DNA from: JBDSZL01 sp039925145
Lineage (GTDB): Bacteria; Acidobacteriota; Vicinamibacteria; Vicinamibacterales; SCN-69-37
Assembly: GCA_039925145.1 (NCBI GenBank)
Contig: JBDSZL010000010.1
Location: 1 to 27,705, forward strand
DNA length: 27,705 bases
Reading direction: 5' to 3'
The position numbers and the translations under genes are program-made. Within the stretch, counting starts at the first letter, position 1. Each line of letters starts with the position of its first letter. This document shows positions 9,720 to 17,430 of the stretch, piece after piece. Under the pieces are notes generated by a model. That model was not told the origin of the DNA. It saw only the letters and a program-made list of their open reading frames with translations, and ran no database searches.

Positions 9720-12427
9720 GACGACTCACGGCGTGCGCATTGACGGTGGGCCTCGCCTGGCTGCTCGTCACCCGGCTCGGTTCGGAGAGCGGCAACTCGG
9801 CGGCCCTGGCGCTCGGCGTGGCGCTCCTCGCCGCCGCCATCGTGGGCTGGCTCGCGGAGTTCGCGCGGCTGCCGCGTGTGACCGGATATCTCGCGTTCGG
9901 CCTGGTCTGCGGTCCGTCGATGGCCAACATCATCACCGAGCCGATGGCGCGCGATCTCCAGGCCGCCAGCGGCTTTGCGGTTGTGGTCATCGCGGTGATT
10001 GCGGGCCTGCACGTCAACTTTCGCACGATGGCGCCCCGGCTCAGCCTGCTGGCCGGATTGGCGGGAGCCGCACTCGCCGTGACATGGGGCACGTTAGCGG
10101 TCGTGACGTATGTCGCGTGGCCGTGGCTGCCGATCGCGCCACATCTTTCCGCCCCTCAGCGGCTCATGGCATGCGGTCTCGCGGCAACGCTGCTCATCGG
10201 CACGTCGCCGGCCGTGACGATCGCCATCATCACCGAGGGGCGCGCGCGAGGGCCGCTCTCGACGCTCGCGTCCGAGGTGGCGGTGCTCACCGAGCTCTTC
10301 TGTGTGGCAACCGTGATGATCCTGCTCGAGGCGTCGCGCATGGTGTTCGACCTCGAGTCCAGCGCCACGGCGCTCGTGGGCAACGCCGCGTGGGCCCTCA
10401 TCGGATCGGCCGCGTTCGGCGCGCTGATGGGTGGGCTCTTCACGCTCTACCTCCGCCACATCGGCCGCGAGGTGACGCTGGTGCTGCTCGCCGTGTGCGC
10501 CGTGCTGAGCGGAATGGCCGATCCGCTTGGCTTCGAGCCCTTCCTCGCCGGACTGACCGCCGGGCTCGTGGTTCAGAACGTTCAGGGGCACGCGGGCACG
10601 CTGCTGCACGATGCCATCGAGTACGGCGCGATGCCGGTGCTCGTCCTCTTCTTCGCTGTGACCGGCGCGGCGTTGCACATCGAGGTGCTCGCGACCGTCG
10701 GTGCCCTGGCCGTCGTGCTCAGCCTGATCCGCATTGCGGCCCTTCGTGCGGGAACACGGTTCGGTATCCGCGTGACGGGAATCAAGACCCCGGGAGTGAC
10801 GCTGCTCTGGCGTGGCCTCGTGCCGACCGCCGGCATCACACTGGGGCTGGCGGCGATGGTCGCGAGCTCGTATCCAGAATGGGGCATGCGCCTGCAGACG
10901 GTGATCGTGGCCGTAGTCGCCCTGAACCAGCTGGCGGGCCCGATTCTTTTCAGGGCCGCGCTGGCGCAAATCGGCGAAGTCGGCCGCGCGGGCGGCTCCC
11001 TCGTGGTGGCCTCCAACCGTGAGCCCTGGATGCACGAGCGTGCGCCCGACGGCACGATCAAAGCTATCCCCACGCCCGGCGGCGTGTCGGTCGCGCTCGA
11101 CGCGCTGATGCGCGAGCGCGGTGGCGTGTGGATTGCGCACGGGGCAGGATCGGCCGACCGCCTCGTTGTCGATGAGCAGAGCTCGATTGAGGTGCCGCCC
11201 GAGGCGCCGGCGTACCGACTGCGGCGGCTCTGGCTCACACGCGAACAGATCGAGGGCTATTACACGGGATTTGCAAACAGCGGACTGTGGCCGCTCTGTC
11301 ATCAGGCGCACGTCCGCCCGGTGTTTCGCGGCGAAGACTGGGAGGCGTATCAAGAGGTCAATCGCATGTTCGCCGAAGCGGCGGCGGTTGAAGCGCCCAT
11401 CGACGCGTCCGTCTTCCTCAACGACTATCACCTCTCACTCGTTGCCCGCGATCTGCGCGCACTGCGCCCGGCTCTTCGTACCGCGCTCTTCTGGCACATC
11501 CCGTGGCCGGACATCGATCGCCTCCGCATCTGTCCCTGGCGCCGCGAGCTGCTCGAAGGCCTGCTCAGCAACGACCTCCTCGCGTTCCAGGTCCCTCGCG
11601 ATCAACGCAACTTCCTGAACGCGGCGAGCGAGGAATTGGGTGCCGCCGTATCGGGCGAGACCGTCTTCATGGGCGATCGGCCCGTGCGGGTGTTGTCGAT
11701 TCCGATTGGCGCGGACTTCGACCGCATTTCAGAAATCCTTGCCGAGGACACACTCGGCCCGGAGATGCAGCGTCTGTCCGGCGAGCTCGGTCTGGCAGGG
11801 CACGTCGTCGGTATCGGCGTAGATCGGCTCGACTACACGAAAGGTATTCCGGAGCGGCTCGCTGCCATCGGGCGCCTGCTGCGCGAACAGCCGCACCTGG
11901 CGCGCAACTTTCTGTTCGTGCAAATCGGCGTGCCGTCCCGTACCCAGGTGCACGGCTATGCCGAAATCGAAGCGGAAATCGAGACCTTCACCGAGCGGGT
12001 CAATCAAGAATTCGGCACAGGCTCGCAGCCCGGGCCGATTCTGTACTTGAAGGAGAGCTTTCGCTTGCCGCAGCTCGTGGCGCTCTACCGCCTGGCAGAT
12101 TTCTGCATCGTCTCCTCGCTGCACGATGGGATGAACCTCGTGGCGAAGGAGTTCGTGGCGTCACGAGATGATCTGGATGGCGTGCTGATCCTGAGCGAGC
12201 TCGCGGGAGCGGCGCAGGAGTTGAGCGAAGCGCTCATCATCAACCCCTACGACGAACGCGGTTTCACGGCGGCGATTGCCCGGGCCATCGAGATGCCCGG
12301 CTGGGAGCGGCGTCGTCGCATGCAGGCGCTGCGGCGCCGTGTGGCTGGACGCGATGTGCTGGCATGGGCCTCGGATATCCTCGATCGGCTCGAGCGGCGG
12401 AAGGGATCAGGGTTTCTCTCTGGGTAG
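9716..12427 (+). CDS. Antiporter-like membrane domain fused to OtsA-like GT20 trehalose-6-phosphate synthase
   Basis: The 903-residue protein is read through in one frame. Residues about 1-420 form a multi-helix CPA/sodium-proton-exchanger-like domain (for example LLIGTSPAVTIAIITEGRA, then a helix with E187 and E193 rather than the usual Asp pair). From about 428 to 895 it is a GT20 synthase: LVVASNREP, PGGVSVALDAL, FLNDYHLSLVARDLR, VDRLDYTKGIPERL (R704 and K709, matching R262 and K267 of E. coli OtsA), IGVPSR, and LHDGMNLVAKEF (D804, matching D361). GT20 makes trehalose-6-phosphate from a nucleotide-glucose and glucose-6-phosphate in the cytosol. The E. coli GWSG segment is IAHGAG here, so acceptor choice is less sure. 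GTG start overlaps the previous stop; otsB follows. The fusion ties osmolyte synthesis to the membrane. Confidence 0.85.
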   Translation: MRRLTACALTVGLAWLLVTRLGSESGNSAALALGVALLAAAIVGWLAEFARLPRVTGYLAFGLVCGPSMANIITEPMARDLQAASGFAVVVIAVIAGLHVNFRTMAPRLSLLAGLAGAALAVTWGTLAVVTYVAWPWLPIAPHLSAPQRLMACGLAATLLIGTSPAVTIAIITEGRARGPLSTLASEVAVLTELFCVATVMILLEASRMVFDLESSATALVGNAAWALIGSAAFGALMGGLFTLYLRHIGREVTLVLLAVCAVLSGMADPLGFEPFLAGLTAGLVVQNVQGHAGTLLHDAIEYGAMPVLVLFFAVTGAALHIEVLATVGALAVVLSLIRIAALRAGTRFGIRVTGIKTPGVTLLWRGLVPTAGITLGLAAMVASSYPEWGMRLQTVIVAVVALNQLAGPILFRAALAQIGEVGRAGGSLVVASNREPWMHERAPDGTIKAIPTPGGVSVALDALMRERGGVWIAHGAGSADRLVVDEQSSIEVPPEAPAYRLRRLWLTREQIEGYYTGFANSGLWPLCHQAHVRPVFRGEDWEAYQEVNRMFAEAAAVEAPIDASVFLNDYHLSLVARDLRALRPALRTALFWHIPWPDIDRLRICPWRRELLEGLLSNDLLAFQVPRDQRNFLNAASEELGAAVSGETVFMGDRPVRVLSIPIGADFDRISEILAEDTLGPEMQRLSGELGLAGHVVGIGVDRLDYTKGIPERLAAIGRLLREQPHLARNFLFVQIGVPSRTQVHGYAEIEAEIETFTERVNQEFGTGSQPGPILYLKESFRLPQLVALYRLADFCIVSSLHDGMNLVAKEFVASRDDLDGVLILSELAGAAQELSEALIINPYDERGFTAAIARAIEMPGWERRRRMQALRRRVAGRDVLAWASDILDRLERRKGSGFLSG

Positions 12428-12494
12428 GCGCAATCCACAGAGTGGTGCGACAGTCGTCCCCTCGGACGTCGTCGCGGCGGAGGTGTATCGCCAG

Positions 12495-13274
12495 ATGCGG
12501 GGCAAGCATCTGTTGTTGCTGACCGACTTCGACGGGACGCTGGCCGACCTGGCGCCCACGCCCGCCGACGCCGTCGCGGCGCCAGCCGTAGTGGCCGAGA
12601 TCGGCGCGCTCGCGGCGCTCGACTCGGTGACGCTGGGTGTGGTGAGCGGACGCCGGCTCAGTGACGTCGCCGCGCGCGTGGGTGGGACGGCCGAGTTCGT
12701 GGCTGGGCTGCACGGCCTGGAGATCACCGGGCCAGGTCTCACGTTTCACCATTTCGCGCTCGACGCGGTGGCGCCCGTCATCGGCGAGCTCGCTCGCGCG
12801 GCGGCGCGGCAGCTCCACTGGTGTCCAGGCGTGTACCTCGAAGACAAGACCTACGCACTCACCTGTCATGTTCGTCTGGTCCCGTCCGATCTGGCGGACC
12901 GCGCGCTCGAAGAGTTCGAGGCCCTCGCCGAGCCGCAGCTCGAAGCCCGCGTTCTCAGGCTGCTCACCGGCGCCAAAGCCCTCGAACTGCTGCCGGCGGT
13001 GGACTGGCACAAGGGCAAAGCCGCCGAATGGATTCGGGCACGCGTGGAGCCTTCGGTCGGCTGCCCCGTAGCGGTCGTGTATCTCGGCGACGATCGCACC
13101 GACGAAGACGCGTTCGACGCACTGGGCGAGGACGATGTGGTGATTGGCGTGGGTGAGCGGCCGCACACGCACCTGATCGACTGGCGTCTTGCGGGCCCTT
13201 CGTCCGTTGGCCGCTTCTTCGGCCACCTGGCGCGGCTGCGCGCCGCCGACGAGGTGCGCGTGCCTCACAGATGA
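12495..13274 (+). CDS. otsB: Trehalose-6-phosphate phosphatase (HAD family)
   Basis: The enzyme dephosphorylates trehalose-6-phosphate to trehalose in the cytosol. HAD motifs are all present: motif I DFDGTLADL (D11 nucleophile and D13 acid/base), motif II VVSGRRLSD, the HGLEI cap-contact segment, motif III lysine in HKGKAAEWI, and motif IV YLGDDRTDEDAFDAL (D199, D200). It directly follows the OtsA-like fusion, so both steps of the OtsAB route are adjacent. The start is uncertain. ATG 12495 has GGAGG 11 bases upstream and gives 259 residues, but homologous-looking residues (VPSDVVAAEVYRQ) precede it in frame. A GTG at 12483, or a start inside the end of the upstream gene (for example ATG 12354), is possible. 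Confidence 0.9.
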   Translation: MRGKHLLLLTDFDGTLADLAPTPADAVAAPAVVAEIGALAALDSVTLGVVSGRRLSDVAARVGGTAEFVAGLHGLEITGPGLTFHHFALDAVAPVIGELARAAARQLHWCPGVYLEDKTYALTCHVRLVPSDLADRALEEFEALAEPQLEARVLRLLTGAKALELLPAVDWHKGKAAEWIRARVEPSVGCPVAVVYLGDDRTDEDAFDALGEDDVVIGVGERPHTHLIDWRLAGPSSVGRFFGHLARLRAADEVRVPHR

Positions 13275-13302
13275 CGGCGCGTGGGGCGACAATGCCGCGC
13301 CG

Positions 13303-14178
13303 CTATCGCGAGTGGACGATGATCTCGAACGATTTTCGATAGGGAACAGGTCGCCCGTTGAGGGTCGCGGGCTGGAACCGCCAGTGGCGAGCGGCCTCGA
13401 GCAGCTGCACGTCGTAGGTCGGCGTAATCGATCGGCGGATTTGCGGCGATTGCACCGCGCCGGTTTCGTCGATGACGACTTCAATCAGGCCCTGATACAG
13501 GCCGGGGCTTTCGTGCCTGACGAGCTCCACTCTCCGCGGCACGTACCGGACGATTTCGACGGGAGCGATCACACCCCGGTCGGCGGTGGAGTAGATGCCT
13601 GTCGATGAGGATGGGGAGTTTCGGGTCGTGGCAGGACTCGCCGGCGCCGAGTCGGGTTCGGCGAGGCTCAGTTTCAGGAACCCCTCTGCGAGCTGCCGGA
13701 GCTCCGGCAGTCCTGGGCCGGCGACAGCGGGCTCGTCGCTGCCGAGCAGCGTGATCAGGTCCTGCAGTTGCGCGGCGGCGTCCGAATAATGATGTGCGTC
13801 GAAGTTGGCTTTGCCGCGCGCGTAGAGATCGCGGGCGACGGTTGGCAGCAGCCGCTGTCGGACCTCGCGGTACATCAACACGAGCCGCGGCGACACCTCC
13901 CGGACATCCATGTTGAAGAGAGGCTCGCGCCTGACGATCTGCTCGAGCGCGCCTTCGGCTTCCGTTGATCGTCCCAGTGCGAGCAGGCACAGTGCTCGGT
14001 ACTGTTCGACGCGGCCGAAGTTCGTCGTGTCCTCGACCGAGATCAGCAGAGAGAGCGCCTCCTCGTAGGCGGCCGAGTCGTACAGTGCCTGCGCGCGCGT
14101 GAAGGGATCGGCGGCAGGGTTCGATGGCGCTTGCCCCGTCATCAGGATTAGCAGGAGCGGCAGCACCGCGGGTGTCAT
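13303..14178 (-). CDS. Exported TPR plus TonB C-terminal domain protein
   Basis: The 291-residue protein has a probable signal peptide (MTPAVLPLLLILMTGQAPS), one or two TPR-like helical hairpins (about 25-75, ALYDSAAYEEALSLL; again near 115-150, ARGKANFDAHHYSDAAAQL), a Ser/Thr-rich linker near 175-195, and a TonB C-terminal-like domain at about 225-289 (GLIEVVIDETGAVQSPQI, then AARHWRFQPATLNGRPVP and a final beta strand). Unlike classic TonB it lacks a long Pro-rich spacer, and its N-terminal segment looks like a cleavable signal rather than an anchor. Its ATG overlaps the stop of the upstream PEGA-domain gene (ATGA), so the two are coupled. Function may be periplasmic scaffolding rather than energy transduction; I cannot tell from sequence. 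Confidence 0.75.
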   Translation of the reverse strand: MTPAVLPLLLILMTGQAPSNPAADPFTRAQALYDSAAYEEALSLLISVEDTTNFGRVEQYRALCLLALGRSTEAEGALEQIVRREPLFNMDVREVSPRLVLMYREVRQRLLPTVARDLYARGKANFDAHHYSDAAAQLQDLITLLGSDEPAVAGPGLPELRQLAEGFLKLSLAEPDSAPASPATTRNSPSSSTGIYSTADRGVIAPVEIVRYVPRRVELVRHESPGLYQGLIEVVIDETGAVQSPQIRRSITPTYDVQLLEAARHWRFQPATLNGRPVPYRKSFEIIVHSR

Positions 14179-14975
14179 GGTGTTCGCAAATCCACCGCAG
14201 AACGCGCGGGAGTGTCAGTCCCGACATGAACCGTGGCGCGGCGCTCGCCGAGCTGTGGATGGCGCCAGAGCACCTCGTGGCCACCAACCGGCACGCGCAG
14301 ATTCGCGAGCGGCGTGGTCCCGACCAGCTGTCCGTCCACCCAGACGTCGGCCCACGGCTTCGCGTTGATGGACAGCCGGCCCATCGCCACCGCGGCCGCT
14401 GGCGACCCTGAAGTTTCGTGCGCCCGAGCTGATGCCGCCGGCAGCCGTGTCGCACCCCGTGAGGGGTGCGCCAAGTCTCTCGACGCCGCCGGTGCGTGCG
14501 CAGCACCCACACGGCCTTCGCGACTCAGGTCAATCCAGTTGGCCGGGACGAGCGTGGGGAACAGGGAAGGGGGAGCGGTGAAGACCGGGGCGACATGCCA
14601 ATCAGGAAGCGCGGGGGCTGTCGCAGGGAGCGCGAGCGCTGCCACTGCAATCACCGCCGCCAGTCCGATGGCCACGGCCGTCCACCGCCGGATTGTCCGT
14701 GGGTCACCCGATCGAAAGCGGCTCGGACTCTGCTCGAGCGCCTGCCTGGCTCGCGACGAGAGGCGTGCGAAGAACTCGCGCCGAAGGGGATCTTCTGCCG
14801 GGTCATCGCCCGCCTCTGACCTGAAAGCCAGCAACGGGTCGGCACTGCTCTGGCTTGCGGCGCGCGTCGTTCTGCTCGACGAATGCGGCTCGTCGCGAGG
14901 CGCGGAATTCAGGCTGAAGACAGGCATTCGGTGAATCTGGGTGCGAGCTGAAGGCAGCACTGAATTGTCGCTCAT
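14175..14975 (-). CDS. Single-pass membrane protein with C-terminal PEGA domain
   Basis: The 266-residue protein has an N-terminal cytosolic region of about 98 residues, rich in Ser/Arg with a helical acidic/basic stretch (DPLRREFFARLSSRARQAL, 63-80), one membrane helix (about 99-120, AVAIGLAAVIAVAALALP), a Pro/Ala-rich spacer, and a C-terminal PEGA domain (199-251: GRLSINAKPWADVWVDG, then GTTPLANLRVPVGGHEV). PEGA domains are beta-sandwich modules usually on the outer face of the membrane, often downstream of signalling domains such as Ser/Thr kinases. No kinase or anti-sigma motif is visible in the cytosolic part. The gene is upstream of, and overlaps by 4 bases, the TPR-TonB-C gene. An alternative start is the ATG 16 codons further in. 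Confidence 0.75.
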   Translation of the reverse strand: MSDNSVLPSARTQIHRMPVFSLNSAPRDEPHSSSRTTRAASQSSADPLLAFRSEAGDDPAEDPLRREFFARLSSRARQALEQSPSRFRSGDPRTIRRWTAVAIGLAAVIAVAALALPATAPALPDWHVAPVFTAPPSLFPTLVPANWIDLSREGRVGAAHAPAASRDLAHPSRGATRLPAASARAHETSGSPAAAVAMGRLSINAKPWADVWVDGQLVGTTPLANLRVPVGGHEVLWRHPQLGERRATVHVGTDTPARSAVDLRTP

Positions 14976-15121
14976 CCCGAATCAAAAAGCACCTGGAGCT
15001 GTACGAAACATGGGCTGGGCGTCCGGTCTGTCTGACTGCCCCCGGCGACCCGTGAGTGCTCGGGCCCCAATGCATCGGTGGTGAAGAGCCTCGCCGGGCA
15101 ACCGTGTCAGAATATCGGCCG

Positions 15122-15958
15122 ATGAAAATCACAGTGGCCCACAGCCCGGACTCCGATGATGCGTTCATGTTCTATGGCCTGGCGTCAGGGGCCGTCCACG
15201 TGGATGGCATCGAGGTCGACCAGGTTCTGGCCGACATCGAAACCTTGAATGGCGCGGCGGCCGAGGGCAAGTACGAGGTCACCGCCGTGTCGTTTCACGC
15301 CTACGCCCATCTTCTGGATCGCTACGCTCTGCTGCCGCACGGCGCCAGCATGGGCGACAAGTACGGGCCGATTCTCGTGGCCCGGCATGCGCCGTCGGGC
15401 GGGGCCCCAACGTCACTGAAAGGCATGAAGATCGCGATACCGGGTCTGATGACGTCCGCCTATCTCACGTTGAAGCTCTACGACCCCGACTTCGAGCCGG
15501 TGGTCGTCCACTTCGACGCGATTGGGCAGGCGGTGCTCGACGGACGCGTCGACGCCGGGCTACTGATCCATGAAGGCCAGCTGACGTATCAGGCCGAGGG
15601 CCTGCACAAGATCGTGGACCTCGGCGAGTGGTGGTTCGAACGCACCGGGGGGCTGCCGCTGCCCCTCGGCGGCAACGTCATCCGCCGTGACCTGGGACCG
15701 GAGCTGATGCAGCGCGTGTCCCGCATGCTGCACGACAGCATCGCTCACGCGCTGACGCACCGGGAGGCGGCGGTGGCTTATGCGCAGCAGTTCGGGCGTG
15801 GGCTGAATCGCGAGGACACCGACACCTTCGTGGGGATGTACGTGAACCAGCTCACGCTCGATTACGGCGAGCGCGGCCGGGCGGCGCTCGAGCGGTTTTT
15901 CACCGAGACCTTCGAGAAGGGCCTCATCCCGCGCCCGGTGCCCGTCGAGTTCGTCTAG
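15122..15958 (+). CDS. mqnD: 1,4-dihydroxy-6-naphthoate synthase, futalosine menaquinone pathway
   Basis: MqnD converts cyclic dehypoxanthine futalosine to 1,4-dihydroxy-6-naphthoate, a step of the futalosine route to menaquinone, in the cytosol. The 278-residue protein has the periplasmic-binding-protein-like fold signature of the family: KITVAHSPDSDDAFMFYG at the N-terminus, VTAVSFHAYAHL, and LLIHEGQLTYQAEGL, where H150 corresponds to the catalytic His145 known for the Thermus enzyme. It is distinguished from MqnA by this HEGQ segment. The start MKITVAHSPDSDDAF is the expected family start. No clear Shine-Dalgarno precedes it; an AT-richer CAGAAT lies 9 bases upstream, so a very short leader is possible. 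No other mqn genes are nearby. The neighbour downstream is insertion-sequence DNA. Confidence 0.9.
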   Translation: MKITVAHSPDSDDAFMFYGLASGAVHVDGIEVDQVLADIETLNGAAAEGKYEVTAVSFHAYAHLLDRYALLPHGASMGDKYGPILVARHAPSGGAPTSLKGMKIAIPGLMTSAYLTLKLYDPDFEPVVVHFDAIGQAVLDGRVDAGLLIHEGQLTYQAEGLHKIVDLGEWWFERTGGLPLPLGGNVIRRDLGPELMQRVSRMLHDSIAHALTHREAAVAYAQQFGRGLNREDTDTFVGMYVNQLTLDYGERGRAALERFFTETFEKGLIPRPVPVEFV

Positions 15959-16108
15959 CGGTCCCGGCGAAAGCCGTTCCCGCTGAAGCTCGTCGCGCAC
16001 CTCAAACGACGCGAGGGAGTAGACCATGCGGATAGCAGCGTTGGGCACGTTGGTGACGCTCTTGATGATTGGCTCCGCGGACTCCCCGATGTCCCAGTTC
16101 GGCAGTGG

Positions 16109-17221
16109 GTGCTGACGGTGCCGTTCCGTCTGCGGTATCGACTGGCATGGGATCACGACCTCTGTCGTGCGGTCGCGGGGATCTTCGGGCGTGTCGTCAT
16201 GCGGGCTCTGCAGCAGCGGGCGATGTGGCGCGGCGTGGCTGATGGCCGCAGCGGGGCCGTGGTGGTCATCCAGCGATTTGGCGGCGCCCTGAATCTCAAT
16301 CTGCACTTCCATGCGTTGGTCATCGATGGCGTATTCGCCCGTGGCGGCGCGCGCGACCTGCCCTTTCACGAGACGCCGCGGCTGACGACGCTCGATGTGG
16401 CCGAAGTCCTGGCCGCCATCGAGCCTCGCGTCGCGCGGCTGCTAGAGCGGCGGGATGTCGGTGAGGCCGATGAGGACCGGTGGGAGGCGCAAGCGCCCGT
16501 GCTTGCCGGACTGGCGTCGGCGTCTGTCGAGGCGACTCGTGGTTCCGGGCAGCGGTCGGCCGATCAGGCCCGTGCGTTCGAGGGCGACGACCTGGCCTCG
16601 GGCCGCTGTCTGGCGCGGGCGAACGGCTTCAGTCTGCATGCCGGCGTGGTCGTGCCGGCTGGCCAGCGTGTGCGCCTGGAGCGGGTGTGCCGGTACGTGC
16701 TGCGTCCCCCAGTGGCCTCGGATCGGCTGGCGGTGGCGGCTGATGGCCGCGTGTTGGTGACGTTGCGGCACGGCTGGGCGGACGGCACCGCGGTCGTGGC
16801 GCTCGATCCGATGACACTCCTCGGGCGGCTCGCCGTGCTGGTGCCCAGGCCGCGCATCAATCTGCTGTTGTATCAGGGTGTGCTCGGGGCGCGGTCGGCG
16901 TGGCGGGCCGAGGTCGTGCGGCTGGCCGTGCCGTCGGCGGCCGCCGAGGTCGGACCGGCGCCCGCCGGCGAGGCGGCGCCGCGTGTCGCCCGCACCCGTG
17001 GTCTGCGCTGGGCCGAACTGATGCGCCGGACGTTTGCGTTCGACGTGCTTGCGTGTGGACGGTGCGGCGGCCGACTCCAGTTGATTGCGCTCATCGAGCA
17101 GACCGCGGTGATCACCCGAATCCTGCGCCATCTCGGGCTACCTATCGTGGTGCCGGCCCCCTGCCCGCCGCGGTCGCCCCCGACATCAGCCCTTGCCGAC
17201 GCCGACGCCTGGACCTGGTGA
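16109..17221 (+). pseudogene. IS91 family transposase, N-terminally truncated
   Basis: Family members begin with a Cys-rich zinc-binding domain, followed by a VPVRQWVLTLP-type segment. Here the protein starts at that second segment (PDVPVRQWVLTVPFRLRYRL), so the zinc domain and true start are missing. The rest looks intact over about 370 residues: the HUH-type pair H66/H68 in LNLHFHALVIDGVF, a candidate catalytic tyrosine region CRYVLRPPVASDRL, GRVLVTLRHGWADGT, VPRPRINLLLYQGVLG, and the C-terminal RRTFAFDVLACGRCGGRLQLI with two Cys. These rolling-circle transposases cut single strands at the origin end and can move neighbouring DNA. The open frame upstream (15959-16108) lacks recognisable family residues. 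Loss of the zinc domain probably makes it inactive. Confidence 0.82.
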
Positions 17222-17372
17222 GCTGCCCATGTGGCGGTCAACACTGCGGCGGCCGGAGGCCTGCCGGCGCCGGGGGGCCATCGTCTCATCTGCCGCCTGG
17301 TGTCGGTCCAGAGACCCTCGACGGGTCTATAATCCGCCGGTGCGGGGGGCTGCGGGGCCAATGTGCCGCTGT

Positions 17373-17430
17373 CCAGCGGGGCGGCAAGGTCCCAGAACGC
17401 CGCTTATGTCGGCTAATGCGGGCTATCGTT
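17373..17430 (+). repeat. 58-bp IS91 right-end sequence, copy 1
   Basis: The sequence from CCAGCGGGGCGGCAAGGT to GCGGGCTATCGTT matches 25778-25835 at 57 of 58 positions (C to T difference at base 20). Within it, GCCG and CGGC flank a CTTATGT loop. It is at the 3' end of the IS91-type element, where the replication origin of such elements lies, and its last base is the first base of the complement of the alpha-glucuronidase stop codon. Confidence 0.8.

Larger units (their letters stand above)
16085..17430 (+). mobile_element. IS91-type insertion sequence, 5' end missing
   Basis: The element comprises a Y2-type transposase lacking its N-terminal zinc-binding part and about 200 bases of 3' non-coding DNA ending in a 58-bp terminal segment (17373-17430) that recurs alone at 25778. 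The sequence at the right edge reads ATCGTTC; GTTC is a known IS91/ISCR target tetranucleotide beside the origin end. The non-coding end also has a 6-bp hairpin (AGACCC/GGGTCT, 17312-17328) running into TATAAT (17328-17333), which could act as an outward promoter. The left edge is not defined: homology is clear only from about 16085, and the frame runs open from the mqnD stop. Confidence 0.7.

Noticed and set aside
10094..11431. 445-codon minus-strand frame opposite the antiporter/OtsA fusion
   Set aside because: It is extremely rich in Arg, His and Gln, with no hydrophobic core; a shadow of the fusion gene.
13276..13301. GGCGCG/CGCGCC inverted repeat between convergent otsB and TonB-C genes as a bidirectional terminator
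   Set aside because: Only 6 bp of pure GC with a 14-base loop and no T-tracts; expected often by chance in this composition.
15560..16369. Minus-strand frame covering the mqnD end and the IS91 start, with a protein-like stretch near 15980-16100
   Set aside because: The stretch between mqnD and the IS (about 15959-16085) gave no recognisable family on either strand, and the rest is antisense to two known genes.
17328..17333. TATAAT inside the IS91 3' region as a promoter for a real gene
   Set aside because: It would read into the antisense strand of the GH115 gene and has no good -35; it is mentioned only as a possible outward IS promoter.
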